Assembly: GCA_019915015.1 (NCBI GenBank)
Contig: JAHBBC010000010.1
Location: 930,001-994,000, forward strand
Direction of reading: 5' to 3'
From: Auriscalpium vulgare
Taxonomy: Eukaryota; Basidiomycota; Agaricomycetes; Russulales; Auriscalpiaceae
DNA length: 64,000 nucleotides
Shown in pieces: positions 30,709-41,307 of this stretch. Numbering within the stretch: the stretch's first letter is position 1; every line of letters starts with the position of its first letter. The notes beneath the pieces are model-generated. The model was given only the letters and a program-made list of their open reading frames with translations, ran no database searches and was not told the DNA's origin. A program made the translations under genes and the position numbers.

Positions 30709-32412
30709 ATGTTCAAGAAGATCAAAGGAGAAGAGCGATTCTTCTCAGATTGGTACCCATACCGAGAAAAGGTCAAGTACAACGAACACCTAGGACACCA
30801 CGTCGAAGGAGGGGAAAACCAAATCCTCAAAGTCGTACCAACTTGACTTGGTTGGTTCTACGACCTAGGAGAAGGGTGGCAACAATTCAAGAGCCTCGAC
30901 GCTCCAGAACCACCAAAGACTATCAAGACAGGGATAGTGAGCCAGGACAGGCCGTTTCCCTACGATTATCCAGAACATCCAGAACTCCCTGGACACGATT
31001 CATCACAAGTCACGCAGACCCTCGGTACCCAAGCAGGGACGTCGAAAGGGGAAGCAGTCGCAACAGGATTATCCCATAAGGATATTGAAGTTGATCCGTG
31101 GGAACTACCCCAGTATCCACCACCACCTGAACCAAGCTTTGATCAAGCATATCGCGATCAAGACGATCCAATCGACTCATCACATTCGGTGAAGTCAGAC
31201 AGACCCATTGAACCACCCTCGACATATCCCTCTCCACCTCATCGATCATCCCCACTTCGTCCACCGACACCACCGCTCCCACCATCGAGACCTCCTACAC
31301 CCCCAGCACCCCACACATTTTATCAGAACCCAGCAGCCGCAATGTCAACCAAGGAGATCGGACAGAAGCCGGACAAGTACGATGGAGCTCGAAGCAAGTT
31401 CAGAGCGTTCAAGAACAGCTTCATGATCTATGCAGCCATCAACGATGTCATCTACAATAACGATAAGAAGAGGAACGGCTTACTCTTCACCCTCCTCACC
31501 GGAGCAGACATGGACAACTGGAAGGAAACGATGCAGGAAGAAGCGGTGCTCAGAACCTCATCAGCGGTAATATCAACGGAGAAGCTCCTTGAAACATTGG
31601 AGCAAGAGAGAGGCGCGCAGAAGCCGAAGGAGACCGCATTCCGCGAACTCCAAGAACTCAAGCAGAATGCTTGGGAGGTCGACACCTATATCACGACCTT
31701 CAAAGGACTCCAACGCATGGCAGGCCTAGACGATTCCATGTCCACCCTGGAATTCTTCAAGCGCGGTCTGAACCACGCGCTTTATCGATCGGTACTCAGC
31801 CAAGAGAAGAAGATGCCAGAGACACTAGGCCTATCCAAGAACGCGCGAGGCACGGAGATCCCAGAGACAGGATGGTTCCATTGTGCCCTAGAAGCCGAGA
31901 ACATGGACCGCGAGACCTTCTACAAGAAGGAAGGACACTACCCCAAAGGAGGGCAGAACAAGAAGAGCAACTCAAGCTCTAACGACTATCACAAGAAACG
32001 CGATCCCAATGCTATGGACACATCCCCCGACAACGTCCCCTCGGCATACAATCGACAAGTCTTCCTTAGCCCTGATGAAAGGAAGAAGCTAATGGCCGAA
32101 GGACGTTGCTTCCAATGCAAGGAGAAGGGCCACCTTATCAGAAAGTGCCCTGAAGCGACGAACGACAAAGGGAAGCAGAAGGAAAAGACGTCCTCGGCAT
32201 CCACCAATTGGCGCAGCCGATTCCAGAAGGCTAGAGAAGCCAAGACGGAGGAACCCAAAGGCAAGGACAAGGAAGAGAACCCCCCGACATACGCTTCATC
32301 GTCCGACAACGCGAAGCTAGACGTCCGAACCCTTGTAGCAATGTTCAACAACATGAAGGACGAAGAACAAGAAGAGTTCTACGAAGAATCCATGAAACAG
32401 GATTTTGCTTAG
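30709..32412 (+). pseudogene. Gag of the Ty3/gypsy element
   Basis: The frame begins at ATG 30709 and is interrupted by one in-frame TGA at 30844-30846; after it the same frame is open to the TAG at 32412. The central part (about 31360-31900) is a retrotransposon capsid domain (DKYDGARSKFRAFKNSF, YNNDKKRNGLLFTLL). The C-terminal part has one CCHC zinc knuckle, CFQCKEKGHLIRKC, for RNA binding, followed by a Lys/Glu-rich tail. If the TGA is not read through, translation could only restart at an internal Met such as 30937. Pol lies in the -1 frame and is open across the gag stop, which fits programmed frameshifting or a similar device. Confidence 0.85.
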
Positions 32413-34185
32413 GCCCATACCTGACGGCTTGGACGAGGGCCATATTCCATCGCTCTGTATTTGTACGCGGAAATCAGTCAAATTCCATGCGTTTTTCTAT
32501 TCAACTACAGAGCGAACAAAGAGCCGAGATAGCAGCGTTGATCGATTGTGGTGCTACCGCAAACTTCTTGCATCAGAAGCTGGTAGACCGCTATAAGATC
32601 CCTGCTCAAGAACTTCCGCGACCCATCACGGTCAGAAATGCGGATGGAACACCCAACAAAATGGGCGTAGTCACGAAGTACGTCGAGATGGACTACTCCA
32701 TGGACGAACATCAAGGACGAGCACGATTCCTGGTCACGGAACTCAGGCAAGAAAACATTATCATTGGTCTTCCATGGTTGCAGAAGAACAACCCACACAT
32801 CGACTGGAATCAAGGAACAATGCAATTCAAGCGATGCCCGCCGATTTGCCAGATGAAGACCTCCAATTGGTGGTCTATTGCGATCAAGATGATCGAAAAG
32901 AAGGCTGGACGATGACAGCACATCCAGTGAATGAAGGAAGCCTTTGTACACCGAATGGAGACAAAGGCGCAGACAGAACAAGGAGCGGAAGAATTCCTGC
33001 GAGGATATTTCGCTGAACAAGGACTCGATACAATCGATGTTGAAGATGACGACGAAATCTACTGGAACCCAGGGTACGGAGGGACGGAATGCACAGAAGA
33101 GACCCTCAGACGAACAACCCCGGCACAACAGATGGCGGAACAAGCAGCGGACAAGACGGCCAAAACATTCGAAGAAATGGTACCGGAGCAGTATCGACCG
33201 TTCCACAAGGTGTTTTCAGAGGAAGAAGCACAACAATTCCCCGCAGAACGACCTTGGGATCACGTGATAGAACTAAAGGACGACGCTCCGAAGACGATGG
33301 ACTGCAAGGTGTATCCCTTGACGGCAATAGAACAAGAAGCATTGAACAAAATGCTTGAAGAACACGTCAAGAAGGGATACATTCGTCCATCAAATTCACC
33401 ATACGCATCCCCTTTCTTCTTCGTAAAGAAGAAAGATGGCAAACTCCGTCCGGTACAAGACTACAGACAGCTCAACGATAAAACAATCAAGAATCACTAT
33501 CCCCTTCCTCTGATTCCCGAACTTATTAACCGCATCAAGGATGCCAAGGTCTTCATGAAGTTCGACGTACGGTGGGGATACAAGAATATTCGGATCAAGG
33601 AAGGCGATGAATGGAAGGCCACATTCAAAACAAACCAGGGACTATTCGAACCCTTGGTTATGTTCTTTGGGCTCACGAATTTGCCAGCAACCTTCCAAAC
33701 AATGATGAACGAGCTATTCAAAGATCTGCTTGCCACAGGAAAGGTCATCATATACATGGACGATATTCTTATCGCAACAAAGGATCTCGAAGAACATCAA
33801 TGACTGGTGACACAAGTACTCCAACGACTTCAGGATAATGACCTCTTCCTGAAGCCGGAGAAGTGCGCTTTCGAGCAAGACGAAATCGATTATCTCGGAA
33901 TGATTATTGGGAATGGACATACGCGCATGGACCCTATCAAGATCCGCGGTATTGAAGAATGGGCTCGACCAACCACGGTGAAGCAAGTCCGTGGATTCCT
34001 TGGTTTCGCCAACTTCTACCGCCGGTTCATCCAGGACTTCAGACGCATATCAAGGCCACTGAATGACCTCACCAAAAAGGGACACGAATTCGTTTGGACC
34101 ACGGACTGCGAACGAGCGTTTAATAATCTCAAACGACGCTTTACCACGGCCCCAGTCCTATCCCGGGCAAAACCAATGGCGTTGC
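32413..34185 (+). pseudogene. Pol, protease and reverse transcriptase part
   Basis: In one frame the DNA encodes an aspartic protease (ALIDCGATANF, with DCG where the textbook motif is DSG/DTG; IIIGLPWL) and then a Ty3-type reverse transcriptase (FFVKKKDGKLRPVQDYRQLN, the active-site YMDDI, LGFANFYRRFI). TGA codons interrupt this frame at 32913, 32928 and 33801. After FTTAPVLS near 34160 the frame breaks and resumes with the ADYMLRNWELDD segment that normally follows RNase H, so most of RNase H is deleted. The enzyme set is therefore incomplete. Confidence 0.88.
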
Positions 34186-35458
34186 CGACTACATGTTGCG
34201 CAACTGGGAACTAGACGATGGAAAGAAGGACAACGAAGATCGCATCCTTCTTCCCGAAGAACTATTCACAGCCCCGGAAGAACGGCAACAGGTGCGAACA
34301 GCAGAAGCAAGCGGAGTGGCCAGCATAGGACTGGACCAATTACGCGAGGACATAGAGAAGGCAATCAACAACCACCACGAGGAATACCTGATGGGTATCA
34401 AGAAGAAGAACGGTTGGTCGACGGACTATGATGCAGAACGGCAAGTGGCAGTTTTGTTATACCAAGGCAAGGCTTTTGTTCCAGAAGCATGCCGACGAGA
34501 CGCACTACGGTGATTCCACGATCACCCGGCATTTGGACACCCTGGCATCAACAAAACTCTTCTCCTAATACGGGAAGAATTCAACTGGCCAGGAATGAAG
34601 GACTACGTCACATCATACGTCAATGGCTGTGGTAACTGCCAGACGGTGAAGAATCTGCCCAATTGCAAGAAAGCGCCACTTGTGCCGATTCGACCTGCAG
34701 CGGATGCACACCCCTACGACACAATCTCTGCCGATTTCATCGTCAAATTGCCCGTTAGTGATGGTTTCGACTCCATTTTGGTCGTGGTGGACCACGATCT
34801 TACGAAGGGGGTAAATTTCATTCCTTGCAATGAAACCATCACGGCAGAACAGACGGCAGAGCTCCTGTACATCCACGTATGGCGAAGATTCTGACTTCCG
34901 AAACGATTCATATCCAACAGAGGTCCCCAATTCGCGTCCAAGGTAATGCGAGCGTTATGCGCAAACCTGGGCATAGAACAGAACATCAGCATGGCATACC
35001 ACCCCCAGACGGACGGACAAACGGAGCAGGTCAATCAAGAACTGGAGCAGTATCTTCGAGCATACTGCAACCACGCGCAAGACAATTGGGCGAAGCAACT
35101 GCCTATGGCCGAATTCACGCATAACATCCGACCACACTCCACGACAAAGAAGTCCCCGTTCGAGTTACTCATGGGATATCAACCACGAGCAATCATGCCG
35201 AGAACGATCACGTCCAACGTCCCGACAGCAGCCGCAAGGCTGGGAGACCTCCTCAAAGCACGACAGCAAGCGAGAGAGGCGCGAAAAGTCAAAGACCAAT
35301 TGGTGGCGAACCGAATCCGAAACAACCTTCGACCTCTGAAGGAAGGAGACAAAGTATTACTCGAAGCCACCAACTTGAAAACGACACATCCGACAGCGAA
35401 ACTGGCACCAAGACGCTATGGACCCCTCAAGGTCAAGCGGGTACTAGGGCCAGTGACG
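34186..35458 (+). pseudogene. Pol, integrase part
   Basis: The frame reads the linker after RNase H, then the integrase HHCC zinc region (HDHPAFGHPGINKT, GCGNCQ) and the DDE core: ADFIVKLP with the first Asp, then ISNRGPQF, where the second catalytic Asp is replaced by Asn (codon 34916-34918), and HPQTDGQTEQVNQELEQYL with the Glu region. TGA stops occur at 34511 and 34892. The C-terminal part (GDKVLLEATNL, RRYGPLKVKRVLGP) ends where the nested element starts at 35459. Confidence 0.88.
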
Positions 35459-36365
35459 TAGACTGGTGACCAGCTGTAAATCGCAGTGACGAGCAGGCTG
35501 AGTACTTTAGATATACAGACTGGTAGAACTCGGAGTGGTGTGGCAGGGATCTCCGCAGATCTGAAAAGAAGCGCAAAATAATCATGTGACGTGTCCGGCA
35601 TCGGTGGAGCATCAGCGGCACGAGGCGGCACGCTGCCGTAGGACTAGGCGCCAGGGGCACACGGCTGTCCTCCTCCAAGTCGAACTCTGCGCTTGTGCTA
35701 AGTATACGCTTGTGCCGGACTCGCATGCATGAGTCCTATGTGCATCAGTGGGTGGTAGCCTGTCTGAAGAAGGTTGCCGATAGCAACTGCAGTTCCCTGG
35801 TGCGTGAGTCGCTGTCCCTTTTCATCCCCCCACCTCACTTTTTACGCAGGCCACCTTGCTTTGCTGCTGACTAGTCCCCGGCGACACGGACCCGGAACGC
35901 GTGGCAGTCCGACGAACCGCCTAGCTACTCAAGCAGCATTAGTATAGCGCAGCTTCACATTGCTCCGCACCTGCGGGTCAAGCTCAAGCCCGGCCCTCGC
36001 GCGCGCCGTCTCCCCAGATTCACCACATCCTCTCCTCGTTGCTATGCTTCCAGTTCACACCGAGCCGCTCTGCTTACTGGCTGCATGACACCTTGCACTG
36101 CTTCCCTCGTGTTGCATTTAACGTAGCACTTGCAGTATGCCTGTAAATATGATGCTTTTGAAGAATTGTATCGTTATCGAGCGCAAGTTTCCCTTGCACA
36201 TGTACTGTAAGTAATGACCTGGCAGCGAGGATACCGCGTCGCCGCGTGCCCACGCGCATGGCACCTGTGGCGTGCCGAACATGCCGGACAGGTCACATGA
36301 TTATTTCGTGCTTCTTTTCAGATTGCGGAGATCCCACTCACGCCACTCCGGGTCCTACCAGCCTA
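35459..36365. mobile_element. Mutator-like non-autonomous DNA transposon (907 bases)
   Basis: It interrupts pol. The ends are TAGACTGGT and ACCAGCCTA, and the direct repeat CCAGTGACG stands on both sides (35450-35458 and 36366-36374). A longer terminal inverted repeat of about 85 bases pairs 35516-35600 with the right end (shared blocks GGGATCTCCGCA, TCTGAAAAGAAGC, AAATAATCATGTGAC, TGTCCGGCAT); the left end has about 57 extra bases outside it. The pol reading frame is the same before and after the element. Long inverted repeats plus a 9-base duplication point to the Mutator superfamily. No transposase frame is present. Confidence 0.85.
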
Positions 36366-36374
36366 CCAGTGACG

Positions 36375-36746
36375 TATGAACTAGACATTCCGAAGCAATG
36401 GAAGGACCGAGGCCTTCACCCGGTTTTCCACGTCAATCTCCTAACGCCGTACAGAGAGACTGCGGAGTACGGGAAGAACTTTGAACGACCACCGCCTGAC
36501 CTCGATGACGAAGGACAAGAACAATGGGAGATCAAGACAATCCTCCAATTGCGAAAGTACCGGAACAACGTACAGTTTTTCGTCCAATGGAAGGGCTACC
36601 TCGAGTCAGAGAACTCATGGGTTGCAGCAGCAGACATGGGAAGCGCACGGGAATTGGTAGAAGAATTCCACGAGAAGAACCCCGCAGCAGTCCACATGAC
36701 GAACACGATGCTGAAGAAGCTGGGGAAACAAAGGGCCGACCAATGA
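36375..36746 (+). pseudogene. Pol C-terminus with chromodomain
   Basis: Continuing the integrase frame across the nested element, the DNA reads HPVFHVNLLTPY, an acidic linker, then the chromodomain (FFVQWKGYLESENSW) and a helical tail to the stop at 36746. Chromodomains of chromoviruses bind modified histones and steer integration into heterochromatin. This part has no stop codon of its own but is cut off from the rest of pol by the insertion. Confidence 0.9.
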
Positions 36747-38125
36747 GGAGAAGAGATAGTAGAGCGGAGTACGGACGACACCCTATTGGACAAGATAAGC
36801 AGACGTCAAGAGCATAAAGACGACGCTAGCAGAGGGTAGATTTCCTCAGACTCCCCCGTCTACTCAAACGCGCCCCACTCCCTTAGCCATCATGTCCACC
36901 CGCTCCGTCAACAACTACTACTACGTGGTCCCCAACAGACCTCGCATTCACATCAGACTGCTCGGCACCAACGTCACTATCAGAAGAGTTACCCCAGAAG
37001 TATTCCAGGAGTTCGACGCCACGGTCCACAACAACGGACCGGTCATGGAGCGCATCGCGTTCATCAACCACTATCGGACCAGCCCCGCACACTATCAAGT
37101 GGTGCAAGCTCACATGGCATACGTCAATAAGTACATCGACCACGTCCTCGACACCCTGACCGCACCCGATCCGGTTGTCGAGATCACTCAAGGCATCCCG
37201 AATACCCGCACGCCGACAGCCAGTGATGAAGAACTAAGCGCACCCCCTATCCCATCGAATGGTGCACCGTCGCCTGCACCAGGAGAGCAATCCCCTCCAT
37301 CCGAGTACAACGACGCAGAATCAACATTCGAGTACCCCTCATCGGAACCACTACCCGTTCCGTCCAGTAACGAACTCCCTATTGATGTCAGTACCTGGGA
37401 GGAGCCGACATCACCACCATATCAACCAGCATGAACACTATCCCCCAAGCTTGGAAGTAGTGGACGTCCCATTGACTTATGCTCGCCATCGCCTAGCTGG
37501 ACACGAGACACATCCCCATCCCCAGAACCACTTGCTGGGAGTGGGCCGGTGCGTAGCACGGCGGTACGATTCCACTCTCAATTCTGGGTTGGACTGGGAT
37601 TTATTTTACATAATCAGATATGTCTATTGTAAGTACATAAAATAATAACACTGTGATACTATAGGAGACTATGTGCCACTGCAACATGACTGAGCAACCC
37701 TGGGGGGTACTGAGCGATGGTGGGCAATGCTGTGCAGTGTTAGGCAGCACCAGTGGAGGACACTGAATATGCAGTTGCAAGCGGTTGCTACATGACACCT
37801 GCATCAGAGAAACGGACGAGCTCAATGGAAGCTATTTGTAGCCTCCATTGAGTCCAGTGAGCCCCGTGAGGATTGCGCTCAATGCCGAGACCCCCGGGTG
37901 TCTCAACGCCGGCTGTACCTGAGCAGGCCGTCTCACCATTGAGACCACCCGCTCAACTCATTGCTCTGTCGAGCTCACTATCTCCCTCATGATCTCGCTC
38001 TTGCCACGTAATTCTGTTGCTTTCTGTAAGTGGTTGACTTATACTTTTATTTTCCGAACTGACTTATCTCTCACCCACGATAACGACGTTGTATAAGGTG
38101 CACGCTTCCCGCCCCGCTGTGCACC

Positions 38126-38861
38126 ATGCCGAAAGACATGAAGACGGAATCCGACTCTCGCCAAGGTCCTTTCTCCCGCCCAACTCGCCAAGCCGCTCAA
38201 CACGCGCAACAGAAGGGGAAATGGTACGTCTCTTCGTGCCTTTGTTCATAGCCTGATCCTGGGCCGCTCATTCGACAAATTTGCAGGTTGTACCGCTCGG
38301 GAGGACCCCTTGACTCTCAGACCTCTGAGACGCAGTTCCTCAAAGGTCTCGGGCAAGCAGATGAGGATGGTGGAGCCGAGCCGAGCCATGCACCGGAGAC
38401 TCTCGATGAAATAGGTGCGTCTTCATGATTATCTCCCAGCTTGCCCTTTCTCATCAAGTATTGTAGAACATATCCCTTCTCAGGCTGTCGTGCCGCCGCG
38501 CCCCGAGGTTGACGAAGACGACGACGCCAGATGGGCACTTTACTGGCGTGCGAAGTACTGCCTGCTTCGAAAGGAGCACTCGGCACTGCTGCATCTCCAC
38601 GAACTCCAGGCCCATCGGCTGGAACACTACAAGAACATCAAGGAGTTCTTCGAGGCCGAGCTTGAGCAGTCGAACACGCGTGAGGTTGCCTTCAAGCGCG
38701 CACTTCGTCGGCGCGGCGTCAATGTGGAGTTCCTTGCGGCAACCATAGACACGCAGTATGCGGATGCTTCGGGCAACTCCAGCGACTCGAACGAGGCGGA
38801 TGACGACGTCTGGGATCACGCGGAGGCAACTATATTGGCAGATGATATGGGTAGTACTTAA
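38126..38861 (+). CDS. Unknown gene inside the Helitron-like element
   Basis: Exons 38126-38223, 38287-38414 and 38467-38861 join in frame to 206 residues; both introns have canonical ends. The N-terminus is basic, the middle acidic, and residues 95-150 form a likely coiled coil (ARWALYWRAKYCLLRKEHSALL, read in part), followed by an acidic tail. No catalytic motif is seen and I do not recognise the family. Intact splice sites and a full frame inside a non-autonomous element suggest recent capture of a host gene, or a gene kept by the element. It runs opposite to the element's own 5'-3' direction. Confidence 0.65.
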
Positions 38862-39000
38862 TGATAGCGAGCTCGATAAATGATTAGCTATTAAAATGCG
38901 TCAAGTTTGTGTTCTAGGCATCAGAATTCAGTGAAAGAGAGTGAAAGTAAAGAGTAGTAGGTGCAAATAAATGATTTTTGGCTTGGATCTAGACCTGTAC

Positions 39001-39351
39001 TTAGGAATTTGCGGAGGGGCCGGCGTGCGGCTCGCTCACATTCTGCGTCGCGCATTGGTCGTCAATTGCAATCACAGGATCTGCAACGTCACTGGGGCCC
39101 CCTTCGCCGCGACTGCTGGCCTCGCCCGTGTTGTTGAGTGGTGCTGGCACTGGTTCGACGACATCATGGGTGTCCAAGTCGGCTTCATCGAGTGCCGGAG
39201 ATAAAGCAGGGGCCTGTGAGACCATATGACGCCGAGCCTGCAGCGCAGCCAGCCGTTGAAGCTCTCGTACTACGAGGTCCTCCGAAACAGCCTCGAATAT
39301 TGGCGCAGGTTTGGAGGTGGCGGCACCCGAGTAGATGCGCCTGCGGCACAT
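39001..39351 (-). CDS. Possible small gene inside the Helitron-like element
   Basis: A 116-codon frame beginning MCRRRIYSGAATSKPAPIF and continuing VVRELQRLAALQARR has a protein-like composition. Upstream the frame continues through EILADIA to a stop, so an earlier exon is likely but was not resolved. It is convergent with the captured gene at 38126-38861. No family recognised. Confidence 0.35.
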   Translation of the reverse strand: MCRRRIYSGAATSKPAPIFEAVSEDLVVRELQRLAALQARRHMVSQAPALSPALDEADLDTHDVVEPVPAPLNNTGEASSRGEGGPSDVADPVIAIDDQCATQNVSEPHAGPSANS

Positions 39352-39678
39352 AGCAATGTCTGCGAGAATTTCCGCTTGAACTCATTCTCAGATCACCACA
39401 TGTATACATTTGTTCAAGTCTAGATATAAGTAATATTCGTATCGCAGCATTCATCGGGCCTACTCTACCTGATATGGACTCCGGGGCAAGCATCAGCCTG
39501 AGGACTGTCGGCCACTGGCGCGTCAGCCGCCATTCCGCAGAGCGGAAGCGTAGGCGCCCGTAAGTACTCGACAACCTCTTAAGTTGCCTTTCCAGAAACA
39601 TTATATATTGTTGTAGATACGAGACACGCTTGCGTGGAGACACGGTCTCCCTGTCATGATAGAGGGAGCCTGTGATCC

Positions 39679-39733
39679 ACCATTGAGAGCGTGTCTCAAT
39701 GGTGTCCATCATTGAGAGCTCGTCTCAATGGTG
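39679..39733. repeat. Tandem palindromes of CATTGAGA / TCTCAATG
   Basis: Two adjacent palindromes, each with 8-10-base arms and a 5-6-base loop. More single CATTGAG/CTCAATG copies occur at 37826-37985 near the other end and at 39758-39802. Confidence 0.85.
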
Positions 39734-39803
39734 ATTCCGCTGAGTCATTTGAGCTGCTGGCTCAATGGCGAGCCGGTCCATTTCCCTGATGTGGGATTGA
39801 GAG

Positions 39804-39859
39804 CAATGACATCATTCCGGGTTTTAAATTACATTTAAAACCCCGGGATGATGTCATTG
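39804..39859. repeat. 56-base near-perfect palindrome
   Basis: The left arm starts CAATGACATCAT and the right arm ends ATGATGTCATTG. The arms meet at GGTTTTAAATTACATTTAAAACC and carry only one or two changes. Confidence 0.9.
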
Positions 39860-40865
39860 TCTTTCCCCGTCTGCAAATTGTACCAGTAAGTGTTCCTTGC
39901 AATATCTCTGTTTTTCATCTTCTGTGGACCTTGTATGGTCTCAAAAATGCCACAAAGACAATGATCTGTGGAATTGTTTCCGAGCAAAAGGGAGGGAGGC
40001 CAAAGCGCAACAATCATGACTAAAAATCATCGTGGGAGTCAATGACTATATATAGTGCTATACTTGTGTGTTGCATGGTCCGAAAAAACGCTGTATGAAC
40101 ATGACATAAGCAACGATTCGTGGGAATCGTAACGATCACCGTCGCCTGAAGAACAGGACCCATAGCGACTCCAAGAATATCCCCGAACCTTTGGGGAATA
40201 CGGAACACAGTACGAAGGCCGACCGCTGCTCGCCAGACCGTGGGGAGGAGTCTATGAACTCCTGGACGAGGACACAGGACGACTCCCCGACGAGACCCAT
40301 CAGATCCTCATCAACAACAACGTCCACACACAAGAAGTGATCGCTCAAGAAGGAGACGAGGGTCTGCGAGCAGACATACGCCGCTACCAGGACGCCCACC
40401 GCCTTTATTGCGAAGCCGATGAACAATTGGACGGCTTGAAGACCCAAATACTAGGTCTTCAGCGGCAGATGTATGCAACGGAGCTGCAGCTGGAGCGGTT
40501 CACGGAGATGCGGCGAGAAGCCGGTCAACGACTTTCGGACGCGAACATAGACCATAGACTCGACCGACGGAGCTACAAGATGGCACGTGCACGTGTCGCA
40601 GCACAGAGGATCCGCGGAGGAGCAGACAAGAGAAAGAAGACGACAACGCAAGAAAGGCAAGCAGGTTCGACGCTGCTGGATCTGCCATTCCCCCGATCAC
40701 ATCCAACTCTACTGCCCCCGCAATCCCTACTCCGTCAACTACGGCCGATACAACGATGACGAAGAATCCCATCAGGCCGGCGACGACATGCTCGCCGAGT
40801 TCAACAACATGAACGGCGAATGCTGAGTTGTTGTCGCGGTCGATAACAATTCTAGCAGAGGGTGA

Positions 40866-41307
40866 TGTTACACGCCGCTCTGCCTCGCTTGGTAACGGCA
40901 CGGACATATGACTTTCTTTCTCTTATCCCCTAACACCTTACTTTATCATGTGACGGATGGATGATTGATCCATGACTGATATGCCTGCAGGCCTCCTGCA
41001 TGCATCCCAACAGCTGTTGGACTTGAATCCCGCACGTACTGATTGGCTGATACGACAGACTCCCTTTACTATATAAACCCCATGTACATACGACGACTCT
41101 TCAGCCTATTCATTTGTATCTGATCCCCTCTGATACTCTGAAGTGTGTGCTAGAACGGCGCAGGGCTACCTCCTCTCATCTTGTACCCTCGCCCTCAGAC
41201 AGGTTGATCTAGACTTGCATCGATACCACTACAACTCCTTGCAGCGTTGTTAGTGCATGACCCCGATACCCTCTCCCCGCATCTCGCGTGCGGGCTAGAG
41301 TGTAACA
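40866..41307 (+). repeat. 3' LTR
   Basis: Differs from the 5' LTR at five positions. It ends GTAACA and is followed by the CCTTG duplication. Confidence 0.95.

Larger units (their letters stand above)
37531..40135 (-). mobile_element. Helitron-like element carrying a host-like gene (2605 bases)
   Basis: On the minus strand it starts TCGTTACGATTCCC and ends CCCACTCCCAGCAAG, with a GTGC/GCAC hairpin just before the end. It sits exactly between an A and a T, with no target duplication, which is the Helitron mode of insertion. Joining the flanks gives one uninterrupted frame (PSPEP before, SPSPEEQ after). The 3' end matches the element at 49590-50417 over about 43 bases. The last bases, CAAG, differ from the canonical CTRR. 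No Rep/helicase is encoded, so it is non-autonomous. It contains a three-exon gene and arrays of CATTGAG/CTCAATG palindromes. Confidence 0.82.
36892..40826 (+). pseudogene. Third ORF of the Ty3/gypsy element, split by a Helitron
   Basis: A frame starting at ATG 36892 follows pol. It runs to 37530, is interrupted by the Helitron-like element, and resumes in the same frame at 40136. The product starts with a compact domain (NYYYVVPNRPRIHIRLLG), then a Pro/Ser linker, and after the insertion a long helical, probably coiled-coil region (about 40337-40640). In a shifted frame it ends in a zinc knuckle, CWICHSPDHIQLYC. Defects are TGA at 37432, TAG at 40163 and a frameshift near 40645. Its place after pol is where env-like or accessory genes lie, but no signal peptide or membrane anchor is seen. 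The zinc knuckle suggests a nucleic-acid-binding Gag-like accessory protein. Confidence 0.7.
30226..41307 (+). mobile_element. Complete Ty3/gypsy chromodomain LTR retrotransposon, defective
   Basis: Two 442-base LTRs (30226-30667, 40866-41307) flank gag, pol and a third ORF. A perfect 5-base duplication CCTTG lies at 30221-30225 and 41308-41312, so both ends are intact and the insertion is simple. The LTRs differ at 5 of 442 positions, four of them transitions, so the insertion is young. The internal genes are nevertheless badly broken: in-frame stops in gag, pol and ORF3, a deleted RNase H, and a changed integrase active-site residue. Two other elements are nested inside (35459-36365 and 37531-40135). 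The copy probably depended on proteins supplied in trans. Integrase plus chromodomain order identifies the chromovirus group. Confidence 0.93.

Noticed and set aside
35450..36374. hAT-type insertion with 8-base duplication
   Set aside because: Nine bases match on both sides once the TAG/CTA ends are counted as part of the element.
37523..37565. Conserved protein motif LAGSGPVxSTA shared by two genes
   Set aside because: The similarity is the DNA of the Helitron-like 3' end read in frame, not homologous coding sequence.
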